From NCBI GenBank assembly GCA_903820035.1, contig CAIJFT010000012.1, positions 1 through 34,036 of the forward strand: 34,036 nucleotides of DNA, in the 5' to 3' direction. Of the stretch, positions 1 through 10,000 are shown one piece after another. Numbering within the stretch: position 1 is the first letter of the stretch; each line of letters opens with the position of its first letter. The notes under the pieces are model-generated. The model saw only the letters and a list, made by a program, of their open reading frames with translations, did not search any database and was not told where the DNA came from. The DNA comes from an uncultured Opitutia bacterium. Lineage in GTDB: Bacteria > Verrucomicrobiota > Verrucomicrobiia > Opitutales > Opitutaceae. The translations under genes and the position numbers were made by a program.

Positions 1-2
1 GG

Positions 3-1031
3 GTGGAGGGCACCGACATTCTGGTGGCGCCGGGCGCCGCGGACAAAATCACGACGCAGTCGATGAGCGCGGGCGTGCTACTGAACCTGGGCGCCCGCAG
101 TTCCGCCGATTACACTTTCTCTCGCACTTACTACTCGACCGACAGGCTGGCGGACACCTCCGACCATAATGTCCGGGTGAGCACCGGTCTGACCCAGGGC
201 GAGTGGAAGGCAGGTTTGAGTGGATCGTACGGCACCAGCTCCAACATTCTGGCCGAGACCGGGCGCCAAACCCGGGACGAAACCTACGCCACCTCCGCGA
301 ACGTCTCGCACGAGATCGGGCGCGCCACGGAGATCGAGGCATCGCTCTCCAACGCGATCCGCTCCGCCTCGGCCATCCGGGGCAGCGCAGGTTGGAAAGG
401 CACGGATTGGACCTCTTGGAGCGCAGTGTCGCGGGTCCGTCACCATCTCTCGAAACAGCTCAATGCCTCCGGTGGAATCGAGGCGACCTACGACGTGATC
501 CAAGGCAGCCCCGACATGAGTTCCTGGGGGCCCAAGGTAGATCTCAATTGGAATCCGACCCAGAAACTTTCCTTCTCGGCCGATCTCGGGCTTATACGGC
601 ACAGCACCAAGGCAACCCCGGTCTATACCCAGAATTTCTGGACCTATGCCGTGTCTGGCAGTTACAGCCCGCTCGCGACCACGACCTTTTCCATCTCGGG
701 ACAGCGCTCCATCAACGCCTCCTATTTCGGGCAGGCCATTCAGGGCGACACCTGGACCGCCAGCGTCCGCCAACGGCTGCTCACCAGGTTTTTCCTGTCC
801 GCGGGCTACTCCCATAGCTACTCCAACCTGCACTTTACGACGAGCACCACAATTGCCCGCTTCCCGGATCGCATCGACCGGGGCAACTCCTTCCACACCT
901 CCCTGAGCACGGCTTTGTTTGGCCGGGCCTATTTTAGCGTTTTTTATCAACGAGGCCAAAATCAGTCCAACGACCGGCTTTTTGGCTATAGCAACCATCA
1001 GATCGGAGCCTCGGTTTCATATAGTTTCTAG
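3..1031 (+). CDS. Outer-membrane beta-barrel protein, 5' end outside window
   Basis: The visible 342 residues are alternating polar/hydrophobic strands rich in Tyr, Ser, Thr and Gly, with aromatic residues at strand ends. The protein ends in SYSF, a terminal Phe typical of outer-membrane barrels that are recognised by the Bam machinery. The frame is open to the left edge, and the GTG at position 3 is probably an internal Val, so the true start lies upstream. The next genes are an exosortase and a TPR lipoprotein on the same strand, so a role in exopolysaccharide or exosortase-linked envelope export is likely. It resembles in style the barrel proteins associated with PEP-CTERM/exosortase loci, but I cannot name a family from sequence alone. 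No catalytic motif was seen. Confidence 0.7.
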   Translation: MEGTDILVAPGAADKITTQSMSAGVLLNLGARSSADYTFSRTYYSTDRLADTSDHNVRVSTGLTQGEWKAGLSGSYGTSSNILAETGRQTRDETYATSANVSHEIGRATEIEASLSNAIRSASAIRGSAGWKGTDWTSWSAVSRVRHHLSKQLNASGGIEATYDVIQGSPDMSSWGPKVDLNWNPTQKLSFSADLGLIRHSTKATPVYTQNFWTYAVSGSYSPLATTTFSISGQRSINASYFGQAIQGDTWTASVRQRLLTRFFLSAGYSHSYSNLHFTTSTTIARFPDRIDRGNSFHTSLSTALFGRAYFSVFYQRGQNQSNDRLFGYSNHQIGASVSYSF

Positions 1032-1336
1032 GCGGACGCCTGCGAACGGGACCAAGGCCCTCCTCGGACTTGCCGGTTCAGCCCGCCGCCACGCTATTGG
1101 GTCGTCTGCTGGCGACCCTCCTGGATTCCGGATCCGCAGCTTCGGGGTTGAACCATTTCCCAAATCCCCCTCGGGCCGGCCGGAGCCATTGGAAACAAGG
1201 GCTAATTGCGCCGCGGTGGCATTCGCGTCCGGGCGAATGCAGCACGGCGAACGGCATCAATCTACGGCCCACTAGAACCAAAACCGAGGCGGAAACTCCG
1301 CAATAACCCGCCACGATCCAAAATCGAACCCCTCTC
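1032..1336. other. Gene-free spacer with two perfect hairpins
   Basis: This 305-base spacer between the barrel gene and the exosortase gene holds no convincing reading frame. It contains a 6-bp stem (1099-1104 with 1113-1118) and an 8-bp perfect stem GCATTCGC/GCGAATGC (1219-1226 with 1233-1240). Neither is followed by a T-run, so they are not classic terminators. A short GCGGA/TCCGC stem lies near 1292-1302. I see no convincing promoter. Confidence 0.5.
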
Positions 1337-2269
1337 ATGGAAAATAACCACTCGGATGCCGACCCGGGCAACGGCGAAGCGAGACGTCGCCCCGACCGCC
1401 CCACCCGCCTTCTCCTTTGGGGCGCCGTACTGCTTCTCTGCTTTTCCCTGCCGCTGTACCAATGGGTCCGGTTCGGTTTGGGTAACGACCTCTACTCGTA
1501 TACGCTGCTCGTGCCGCTCGTCAGCGCGTATCTCTTCGGATCGGGGCCCACGGCGGAATCCGTCCACCCCCGCCCGGCGTTCCGGCTCTTCGGCTACCTA
1601 TCCGCAGGACTCGGCGTGCTGGCCGCTTGCGCGTGGTTGTACGCCGGCGTCACCGGCGCCGGCTTGACGGTGCAGGATGCTGCCGCGCTGAGCATGTTCG
1701 CCTTTGTCCTGAGCTTTGCCGGCCTCTGTGGCCTCACCTTGCCGCCGGCGATGCAAAGCCGCGCGACATTTCCGCTGGGTTTCCTGATCTTCATGGTGCC
1801 GTTCCCTGTGGTGCTGGAACATGGGATCGAGTCGCTGCTGCAACACGGGTCGGCGCCGCCGGCTTATTGGCTTTTCCAACTGGTCGGCACCCCGCTCTTG
1901 CGCGAGGGGCTCGTTTTCAATCTGCCCGGAATTTCGATCCAGATTGCGCCGGAGTGCAGCGGCATCCGTTCCACGTTGGTTCTGTTCATGACGAGTATCC
2001 TCGCCGGGCATCTCTTCCTCCGGACTGCGTGGCGGCGGGTTGCGCTTACGGCGTTTGTCATCCCGCTGGCTCTCGCCAGAAACGGGTTCCGTGTTTTCAC
2101 GATCGGGCAGCTCTGCGTGAGCGTCGGGCCGCATATGATCGACTCGCCTATCCACCACCGCGGGGGCCCGATTTTTTTCGCCCTTTCGCTCATCCCTTTC
2201 TTTATTTTCGTGTTCCTGCTCGTCCGAGCTGATCGCCGCGCCTCCGCTGCTTCGCCAACCGCTTCCTGA
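1337..2269 (+). CDS. Exosortase/archaeosortase family protein
   Basis: This is a 310-residue integral membrane cysteine transpeptidase-like enzyme. Exosortases are thought to cleave C-terminal sorting signals (PEP-CTERM type) on exported proteins and pass them to a surface glycan or anchor. The family signature is visible: Cys207 in ECSGIRS, Arg252 in RNGFR, and His273/274 in IHHRGG, each next to a hydrophobic segment. About eight hydrophobic stretches run from residue 25 to 297. The C-terminal EpsI domain found in some exosortases is absent. The stop is separated by one base from the ATG of the TPR lipoprotein gene, indicating translational coupling. The start was chosen at the ATG just before the charged N-terminus; no Shine-Dalgarno is seen. 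No PEP-CTERM substrate is encoded in the window. The exosortase subtype is not assigned. Confidence 0.9.
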   Translation: MENNHSDADPGNGEARRRPDRPTRLLLWGAVLLLCFSLPLYQWVRFGLGNDLYSYTLLVPLVSAYLFGSGPTAESVHPRPAFRLFGYLSAGLGVLAACAWLYAGVTGAGLTVQDAAALSMFAFVLSFAGLCGLTLPPAMQSRATFPLGFLIFMVPFPVVLEHGIESLLQHGSAPPAYWLFQLVGTPLLREGLVFNLPGISIQIAPECSGIRSTLVLFMTSILAGHLFLRTAWRRVALTAFVIPLALARNGFRVFTIGQLCVSVGPHMIDSPIHHRGGPIFFALSLIPFFIFVFLLVRADRRASAASPTAS

Positions 2270-2270
2270 C

Positions 2271-5200
2271 ATGACGAAATCCATCCACCCCTTTCTCCTG
2301 CGCGCGCTGATCGCCGGCGTCTCACTCGCGCTCCTCGCCGGATGCTCCGCGGAGTCGAAGAAAAACGGCCACCTCAAAAAGGGCGGGCAATACCTCGCGG
2401 CCGGAGCGTACGACAAAGCGGAGCTTGAATATAAAAATGTGCTGACCCTCGACCGGGCGAACGGCGAAGCCATCGCCCGGCTGGGCACGATGTATTTTGA
2501 CCAAGGCCGCGTCATTTCTTCGTTCCCGTTCCTGAAAAAGGCCGTGGCAGTACAGCCGCAAAACAACGACGTGCGGCTACGCTTGGCCAAGGGCTTGATC
2601 GGCTTCCGGCAATACGAGGAAGCGCGGGCCGTGGTGACTCCCATGTTGGAGCAGAATCCGCTGCATGAAGAAGTCCCGGTTTTAGTCGCGGAGGGCGCGA
2701 GCACGCCGAAAGACATCGTCGAGGCCCGAGTACGGTTGTTGCGATTACCCAATCAGTCCGCCGGCGTCCTCACTGGGCTCGCGACCCTGGATCTGCGGGA
2801 AGGCAAGGTCGCCGACGCGGAGGGCCTGCTCGGTAAGGCTTTGAGCCTAAGCCCCACGTTCTCGCCTGCGAATGCGATCTTAGGCATGGTCTATCTCTCA
2901 AAGAAAGATCTCCCCCAGGCGGAAAAAAGCCTGGTTGCTTCCCTGGTCGGAGAACCCGCCCGTTCGCTCCGCCGCGTCCAACTTGCCCAGTTCTACCTCC
3001 AGACCGATCAAATCCCGGCGGCTCGGCGGGTGCTGGGTGAGGCCCTCAATGCGTCGTCCGATTTCGTTTCCGCCCGCATCCTCCTCGCCGAAATCGCCTC
3101 TCGGGAAAAGAAATATGCCGAGGGCCTTACCCTGCTCGATCGGGTTTTCGCCCAAGATCAATACAACCTGGACGCGATGTTGCTGGCGGCGAAAATCCAT
3201 CAGGCCAAGGGTGACCATGACAAGGCGGTGACCGTTTTGGAATCTGCCGCGAAAACCTACGATCGCGCCGCCATGGTGCACCACCAACTCGGCCTCGCCT
3301 ATCTGGAGAAGGGGGAAATTGTGAAGGCCGGTTCGAGTTTTGCGGAGGCGACCACCTTGGAACCCAACTTTGCCGCCGCAATCATTGCGCAAGCGGAGGT
3401 CAACGTACGCCAACGCAATTTCATTCCAGCCATCGCCTCGCTCAAACAGTTGCTGCAAAAGGCGGAAATCCCTGAAGCCCGCTTCCTGCTTGGTAACGCC
3501 TACCGATTGCAGGGCAATCTGGACGACGCGCTGGCAACCTACCGCCGCCTCTCAGCTGCCGCGCCCAACAACGCCCAGGTGCATCTCAATACCGGCCTCG
3601 TGCTTCTCCAGCAGAACCAGGCCGCCGCGGCGCGTGTGTCGCTGGAAAAGGCCGTAACGCTTGCCGGCAACGATCTGTCCGCCTTGGAGCTAATGGTCGG
3701 CCTAGACCTCTCCGACAAGCAACCCGCGGCAGCCCGGAAACGCATCGACGAACAAATCGCCAAAACCCCCGCGTTGGCCGCTCCGCATCTGCTTCTCGCC
3801 AAAGTCCTGCTCGCCCAGTCCGACCCGACGGGCGCAGAAGCCGCCATGCGCAAGGCCATCGAGCTGCAGCCTGACGTGATGGACACTTATCTCCTGTTGG
3901 CTCAACTCTACATCAGCCGTAACGAACAGGGGAAAGCCTTGGCTGATCTAAAAGTCGCCGCGGAAAAGAATCCCAAGGATTTTCGGGCGTTGATGCTCGC
4001 GGCCACCCTGCGGGATCAACAGAAGGACTATGTTGGAGCCCGCGATCTCTACGAAAAAGCCTTGGCGGTGAATCCCAAGATCGGGTTGGCGCTGAACAAT
4101 CTCGCCTATCTCTACGCCGAGCACTTCGGCGACCTCGATAAGGGTTTGGCCATGGCTGAGAAGGCGCGGGAGGTCATGCCGGGTTCCGCTGAAGCGACTG
4201 ACACGCTGGGTTGGATTCACTACCATAAGCGCAACTACGCCCGCGCCGTAACGCTCCTGGAAGCTTCGGCCGCGCGGCTAACCGAGAATCCCGAAGCCGT
4301 CGCCCACTTGGGTTTCGCCAGCTACACCGTGGGAGACGAGGCCAGGGCGAGGACGGCATTCGAGAGCGCCCTTAAACTAAGTTCGGCGTTTTCCGGAGCA
4401 GAAGAAGCCAAAAAAGCGCTCGCCGTAATTAACGTTGATCCGGTCAAGGCGGGAACTGAAGCGAAAGCGGAATTGGAGAAAATCATCGGCGCGCGGCCTG
4501 AAGACTCGATCGCTCTGGCCAAACTCGGCGCCATTTATGAGCGGGAAGGAAAAACGGATAAAGCGCTCGCCGCGTATGAGGGCGCGCTCAAGGGCAGCCC
4601 GGCCAATATCACCGCCGGTCTCAATTTAACCCGCATGTACCGGGCCAGTAAAGAAACCGCCAAGGCGCTTGAGATCGCGAACGCGCTCCGCAAGACCGCT
4701 CCAGCCGACGGGCGCGTCTCAGCGCTCCTGGGTCAGCTCACCTTTCAAAAAGGGGAACATCTGCGAGCCTACAGCTTGTTGCAGGAGTCCGCCCGCCGCC
4801 TCCCCGATGACGCCGACGTGCTTCTGGATTACGGCTTCGCAGCGTACAGTGTGGGGCGGGTGGCGGACGCGGAGAGCACGGTCCGCGACGCGCTAGAGAA
4901 GTCGCCCAATTTCCCCCGCGCACCAGCGGCGAAACGCTTTCTCGAATTGACCACCATTGCCGCGAAACCCGCCACCGCAGGCGCCGGTGACACGGCGGAT
5001 ACGGCCCTAAAAACCGACCCCGCCAACGTCGCCGCTCTGATCGCCAAGGCGGCGCTGGCGGAATCCGCGCGGAACGCAGACGCGGCCCGGCAGGACTACG
5101 AGAAGGCGCTCGCGCTGTTCCCCGAGTTCACTCCCGCCAAGAAGCAGCTGGCCATCCTCTACGCCGAAAAGTCGATCGACGACAAGAAGGGCATCGAACT

Positions 5201-5492
5201 CGGCACCGCGGCACGGGAAATGTTCCCGAGCGACGCCGACCTCGCCCGCGCCCTGGGTATCATGGCGTACCGCACCGGAAATTTCTCCCGCGCGGTCAGC
5301 CTCCTCCAAGAAAGCGCCGGCACCCGCGCCACCGATGCCGAATTGATGTACACGCTCGGCATGGCGCAGCGCCAAACCAAGGATAGCGCCGGCAGCGCCA
5401 AATCGCTGCAGAAGGCGCTCGATCTTGGCCTCAAAGGCGATGCGGCCAAGGAAGTGCGTGCGCTCATGACGTCGGAAAAGCCGGCCAAGTAA
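2271..5492 (+). CDS. TPR-repeat lipoprotein, PrsT-like, of exosortase locus
   Basis: The 1073-residue protein begins with a lipoprotein signal peptide; the lipobox LAGC puts the lipidated Cys at residue 25. The rest is almost entirely tetratricopeptide repeats, for example the helix pairs around residues 40-75, 300-470, 560-690 and 730-830, with the usual small residue/A/Y/P spacing. TPR superhelices act as protein-binding scaffolds, here probably in the periplasm. Size, lipobox and adjacency to an exosortase match the PEP-CTERM-system TPR lipoprotein (PrsT) family, which is associated with exopolysaccharide production. A less regular linker near residues 700-720 and another near 880-905 divide the repeats into blocks. 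The gene starts one base after the exosortase stop and is the last gene before a terminator at 5668-5701. Confidence 0.85.
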   Translation: MTKSIHPFLLRALIAGVSLALLAGCSAESKKNGHLKKGGQYLAAGAYDKAELEYKNVLTLDRANGEAIARLGTMYFDQGRVISSFPFLKKAVAVQPQNNDVRLRLAKGLIGFRQYEEARAVVTPMLEQNPLHEEVPVLVAEGASTPKDIVEARVRLLRLPNQSAGVLTGLATLDLREGKVADAEGLLGKALSLSPTFSPANAILGMVYLSKKDLPQAEKSLVASLVGEPARSLRRVQLAQFYLQTDQIPAARRVLGEALNASSDFVSARILLAEIASREKKYAEGLTLLDRVFAQDQYNLDAMLLAAKIHQAKGDHDKAVTVLESAAKTYDRAAMVHHQLGLAYLEKGEIVKAGSSFAEATTLEPNFAAAIIAQAEVNVRQRNFIPAIASLKQLLQKAEIPEARFLLGNAYRLQGNLDDALATYRRLSAAAPNNAQVHLNTGLVLLQQNQAAAARVSLEKAVTLAGNDLSALELMVGLDLSDKQPAAARKRIDEQIAKTPALAAPHLLLAKVLLAQSDPTGAEAAMRKAIELQPDVMDTYLLLAQLYISRNEQGKALADLKVAAEKNPKDFRALMLAATLRDQQKDYVGARDLYEKALAVNPKIGLALNNLAYLYAEHFGDLDKGLAMAEKAREVMPGSAEATDTLGWIHYHKRNYARAVTLLEASAARLTENPEAVAHLGFASYTVGDEARARTAFESALKLSSAFSGAEEAKKALAVINVDPVKAGTEAKAELEKIIGARPEDSIALAKLGAIYEREGKTDKALAAYEGALKGSPANITAGLNLTRMYRASKETAKALEIANALRKTAPADGRVSALLGQLTFQKGEHLRAYSLLQESARRLPDDADVLLDYGFAAYSVGRVADAESTVRDALEKSPNFPRAPAAKRFLELTTIAAKPATAGAGDTADTALKTDPANVAALIAKAALAESARNADAARQDYEKALALFPEFTPAKKQLAILYAEKSIDDKKGIELGTAAREMFPSDADLARALGIMAYRTGNFSRAVSLLQESAGTRATDAELMYTLGMAQRQTKDSAGSAKSLQKALDLGLKGDAAKEVRALMTSEKPAK

Positions 5493-5498
5493 GAGCAA

Positions 5499-5541
5499 GG
5501 CAGTTGTTTGACTGCCGAAAGGTGGAGGCAAAGCGGCCTCC
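5499..5541 (+). other. Two short hairpins after the TPR gene
   Basis: A GGCAGT/ACTGCC stem (5499-5504 with 5511-5516) is followed by GGAGGC/GCCTCC (5524-5529 with 5536-5541). Neither is followed by a T-run, so these may be mRNA 3'-end stabilising structures rather than the terminator itself. Confidence 0.4.
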
Positions 5542-5667
5542 CCCCTCGATCATTTCGTCCCGACCCTACCCACCCACGCGGCGAGGGAGCCTCCCTTACA
5601 ACGGAACGACCGCGCGACGCCGCAGCGCGAGAAGATCGGCGTTTTCAACGTCGGGATTTTTAAGCAC

Positions 5668-5701
5668 AGCCCAACCACGCACTGCGTCGTTGGGCTTTTT
5701 T
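5668..5701 (+). terminator. Intrinsic terminator of the exosortase/TPR operon
   Basis: An 8-bp perfect stem AGCCCAAC/GTTGGGCT (5668-5675 with 5689-5696) has an extra inner ACGC/GCGT pairing and is followed directly by a run of T to 5701. Orientation fits termination of plus-strand transcription from the exosortase genes. The minus-strand rhamnose isomerase gene ends at 5748, just beyond it. Confidence 0.85.
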
Positions 5702-5747
5702 GCGTTTGGACCGCACGAATCGTTCGAAAACGAACCCGACCCATCGC

Positions 5748-6947
5748 TCAGGCAAAACTACCGCCCTGCACCAAACCCATTTCCCGGCGACGACGCTGGC
5801 GGTCGGCGGCGGCGGCCTTCACGTAGCCGCTGCGGCGGTGTTCAGCGATGGGATCGGCGGCGAGCTTGTTGGCCTTGCGCCAGCCGGCGAGAGCGGGACC
5901 GACGTCCGCGAAAAACGCGCGCTTCAAGATCAGTTCGGCGTCGACGACATTATTCCGGGCCTGGGCCTTGCGCAGCGCATGATGGTCGACGAGTGCGGCC
6001 TTGGTGTAGAGTTCCTGGGCCATCCCCACGGTCTGAATCGTCGCCTCGATCTTGGGTTTCTCGTTGTGGCACTGGTCGATCATGTAGGCGATCTTCGGCA
6101 TGCGACCGCGGTCGGCGGCGAAGAAGTGGATTTCGTGGAAGATCCGGAAAACCTGATACGGGTCAATCGAGCCCAACGTCAGGTCGTCGTCGGCGTAGCG
6201 CCGGTCGTTGAAATGAAAGCCGCCGAGCATGTCCTCGTCCAAAAGCCACGCGACGATTTGCTCGATGTTCTGCGCGTTGTAGTGATGGCCGGTATCCACC
6301 AGCACCTTGGCCCGCGGCCCAGCTTTCTTGGCCAGCAGGAGGGCCATGCCCCAGTCGGCGATGTCCGTGGCGTAGAAGGCCGGTTCAAACGGCTTATACT
6401 CTACCAGCATCGTCTGCTTCGGCCCCAGCTTCTGGTGGCAGGCGCGCAGGGCCGTCTCGAAGTGCCGCTTGCGGCCGCGAATGCTGTCCTGGCCCGGATA
6501 ATTGGTACCGTCGGCAAACCACAACGAGATGTATTCGCTGCCGACCGCGCGGCCGATGGCGATCGAGTCGACGCAATGCTGTAACGCATGTGCGCGCACC
6601 GCCGCGTCGTTGTTGCCGAATGATCCCCACTTGTAGCACTGGTCCTGAAACAGGTTCGGATTGATCGCGCCGATCTGGACACCGTGTTTGCGCGCGAGGC
6701 GGGACACCGCCTTCGGATCCTCATCCGGCTTGAAGTCCCACAATACGTGCACCGCCACGGTCGGGCAGCAGCCCGTCAACGCATGGACGTGCCCCGCATC
6801 GGCCAACTTGTCGCCTAGGTCGATCGCCGCCGCCGGCTGGAAAAACTTACCGAACCGCGTGCCGGTGTCGGCAAAGCCCCACGACGGGGTCTCAACGGTG
6901 AAGTGATCAAGGGCGGCTCGGGCGCGGCGGAGTTGGGCGGGAGTCAT
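5748..6947 (-). CDS. rhaI: L-rhamnose isomerase, Pseudomonas stutzeri type
   Basis: This TIM-barrel enzyme (399 residues from the ATG at 6947) converts L-rhamnose to L-rhamnulose in the cytoplasm. The metal-binding residues are all visible: Glu183, Asp218, His221, His245, Asp253, Asp255 and Asp291. Their spacing equals that recalled for the P. stutzeri enzyme (Glu219, Asp254, His257, His281, Asp289, Asp291, Asp327), a constant offset of 36, which strongly supports the substrate class. That family has broad aldose specificity, so other sugars are possible. An alternative start at 7013 would add 22 residues with no family resemblance, so the MTPAQ start is preferred. It lies downstream of a TonB-dependent receptor on the same strand, about 120 bases away with no terminator seen between them. 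This suggests uptake and first-step catabolism of rhamnose-containing glycans. No kinase or aldolase is present here. Confidence 0.88.
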   Translation of the reverse strand: MTPAQLRRARAALDHFTVETPSWGFADTGTRFGKFFQPAAAIDLGDKLADAGHVHALTGCCPTVAVHVLWDFKPDEDPKAVSRLARKHGVQIGAINPNLFQDQCYKWGSFGNNDAAVRAHALQHCVDSIAIGRAVGSEYISLWFADGTNYPGQDSIRGRKRHFETALRACHQKLGPKQTMLVEYKPFEPAFYATDIADWGMALLLAKKAGPRAKVLVDTGHHYNAQNIEQIVAWLLDEDMLGGFHFNDRRYADDDLTLGSIDPYQVFRIFHEIHFFAADRGRMPKIAYMIDQCHNEKPKIEATIQTVGMAQELYTKAALVDHHALRKAQARNNVVDAELILKRAFFADVGPALAGWRKANKLAADPIAEHRRSGYVKAAAADRQRRRREMGLVQGGSFA

Positions 6948-7066
6948 GATGAGGGTGGTTTTTTGCGCGGCGGACTCGGCAAAGTCACCCGGGAAATCAC
7001 GCGGACAGTCCACGGCGCCGCTCGGCTTACCCGAACCAAAGCGGGACCAAACGCATCGCGACGCGG

Positions 7067-10000
7067 CTAGAAATCAAACCGAGTGGTGAAGATGAACTGC
7101 CGCGGATCAATAATACGGTAGTTCCAGTACTTGCCGTCGGGATTCACTGCGACGCCCTGCAGGTGCCCGTTTTCCGTCACGTTGGAGACGTTCAGCTGGA
7201 ACGTCGTCCGCACCTTGTTGCGGAACAGGCGCGTGCTGTACGTGAGCAGGAGGTCGAGGTTCCCGACGGGCTGGTCGAAGATTGGCCGATCCGGGTCGAG
7301 CCGACGGACAACCCCGTCCGCATCGGCCGGGGCAGCATAGTAGCCGATCGCGCCCTTGCTGGCCCAACGATAGGAGCCGCCGACCGACATGCTCTTCAGC
7401 CAGCGGTGATCGGGGACCACGCCGGCCAATTGAAAATTGGTGGTCGTCTTAAAGGTGTACTCCCGCGTCTGGGGCTTGCGCTTGCCTTGGGTTGTAATCG
7501 CCAGATTCAGCGGCGCCTCAATGTTGGCGGTGTAGTAGTCCCGCGGCACGCCGGTTGAACCGAGGCGGGTGGTCCACCAGGTGTTACCATCCGGATCCTT
7601 GACGGTAGTCCAGTAGGGCAGGCGCTGGTGGATGAACTCCTGGATGAAGAGTGAGACGTGGTCGTCCATCGCGACTTGCTGACCACCGGTCACCTTGAGC
7701 GTCCAGAAACGCGTGGGGTTGAACTGTAATTCAACCTCGGTGCCTTTGGCCGTGGCATCGAGTGCATCCGAGATGGTCTTGCCCGTCGCGCCGGCGATGT
7801 AATCGGTGGAGTAACCGATCTGTTTCGCCGCGGCTTCCTGCGCTTGGGCGAGGGAATACTCGGGATGCTGCGTCTGCTGCCACCCTGTCGCGGTCGTATA
7901 AAGGTCAAAGGTCAGGTTCTGGCCGGGAACGTCAAAGTCCATCGCCATCGCCCGCGTCGCCACGGTTCCGATACCGGTTCGGGCGTGGAACTGCGTGGTC
8001 TCGAAGTGCGTGACGCGGGCGTAGAGCCGGCTGTCAAACAGGCTCAGGCTGAAGCCGTACTCCTTGGTCTTGCCCTGCGGATTCGGTAATTGCTCGAGGA
8101 AGACGTTATAGGCCGTGTCGGCCGGCTGAAAGCTGTCCGACTGGTTGTAGTGCACCCGGAAGCCCTGGACCAATTGACCGAGCAGGCGGGCCAAGCCGGC
8201 GCCCTCGTTGGCGGCGTTTTGCACGAACGATAATCCCTTGAACGGCACGACCACCAGGCCCTTGGTCTCGGTCTCGCCGGCGCGCCACTTCTTGTTCGGG
8301 CCGAAGTTGAGGAGATTCACCTCGTCGAAGAAGCCGTCGACGAGCGTCGTGCCGTAGTTGTCGACCGTGTACACTCGGTCCTTGCGGCGGCCGATCGTCG
8401 GGATGATCTGGTCGTTAACGAGGTAGCTTTGGAGGCTGAGTCCGGCGCTGCGGACCTTCTTCTTCTGGTTGCCGAGCGAGAAGTAGATCTCGTCGACCGT
8501 CACGGGGGTCGTCTTCCACACGGCGGGACCGACGCCGTTGGCGGTCGGAATCGAAGCGTTCACGGTGCCGGTCCAGTTGATCGGACCGGAGTTCGGGCCC
8601 TGCACGCCCGCGTTCGTGCCGCCGAAGTAGAAGACCGGATACGTCAGCAGGCCGGCACTGTTGGTAAGATTTCCCGCTGTGCTGGTGATCAGGTCCGGGC
8701 TGGAAACGACTGAGTCGTGGAAGCGCAAGCTGCTCGGTGCGCCAATCGACATCCGATATTCGCCGTAACCTAGGAGGCGGTGGTAACCGAGCCACTTGAA
8801 GACGTCGCCCCGGCGACGGAGATCCAGCTGGTAGGCCAGCTGCGCGCGATACTGGTCGGTGAAGTTGGGGCGCTTGGTGACCTGCGGGTTCACGCCGCCG
8901 ATGTAGGGGCGGAGAAAGAACGGGTTTCTGCGGCCGTCGAGCAGGGTTTCGTTGGTGTCGAGGACAAGCGTGTTACCGACGCCGTCCTGCTGGGCGATGA
9001 ACATCCGGCGGTAGTTGATCTGGTCCTCCCGACGCCACGCGACCTCGAGATCGAGTTGGTGGGGCCCGGAGCGGGCGACATTTTGTTCCAGCTTCACGTT
9101 GAAGATACCCGCGCGGTTCGTCTCGTAGTTCGGGGCCGCGAGGTTCACGTCGCTCCAGTCGTAAATCGCACGATCGGTCGTAGCGGGAATCTTCCACAGC
9201 GGCCGCGTCTCGATGAAGTTGGCACTCTGCGTAAGCTGAAACGGCGTCGTGGCGTTGTTCGACGGATTTCCGCCGCGCATGAAAATCTGGATCTGCCCTG
9301 CGTCGATGAACTCGAGATTACGCACGTTAGAGCTGCCAAAAAGCTGCAAGCCCGCGGGCAGCGTGCCGTTCATCGTGGTGATCGGCACGGCCGTGGTCGG
9401 CCGGCCGTTGACCGTGAAGGTCTGGGTCAACGGATTGTAGGTGGGCATGCCCTGGGTGCGCCAGTAAGAGATATTTTCTCGCGGCATCAGAGAGTTTGCC
9501 CGGCTGGCATACTGCTGAAAACGCTCGGCGCTCGCCGTGAGCGTCGTGGTGCGGAACGGCCGAAACGCGAGGGCAAGTTGCTGCCGGTTGGTCCGGTCGG
9601 TGGCGGGCTTGCGGATGAAGCCCTTCTCCTCGTAAACCGCGGCGAAGCGCAGCGAAAGCAGGTCGCGGATCAGCGGACGATTGGCGTCCATGCTCGCCCG
9701 GAAACCACCGTAGCTGTCCACGCGGGCGGTCAGGTTGGTGGAGGCCCGGTTCAGGTTGGCGCGACTGGTGACGAGGTTCACGGAGCCACCGGCATCGCTG
9801 AGGCCCGCGAGATTCGAGTTAGGACCGCGCACGATTTCGATCGCGTCGATATTATACGTATCGATCGGGATGCTGCTGCTGGCGGCGAAACCGCCGGACG
9901 TGATGTTGGCGGCGGCGAGACCGCGGATGCGGTTGGCGCCGGTCGGATTCCCAGTGACGTTATCGTAGTCGCCGCGACCGTCGCTGGTGGGATCGGTGAA

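Noticed and set aside
78-998. 306-residue minus-strand reading frame
   Set aside because: It lies fully antisense to the outer-membrane barrel gene; GC-rich codon structure produces long antisense frames, and the protein has no domain-like features.
1598-2752. 384-residue minus-strand reading frame
   Set aside because: It is antisense to both the exosortase and the start of the TPR lipoprotein, and its Arg/Ser-rich sequence resembles a shadow frame.
5700-6584. 294-residue plus-strand frame
   Set aside because: It is antisense to rhamnose isomerase, whose metal ligands are all in place; the start even lies in the terminator region.
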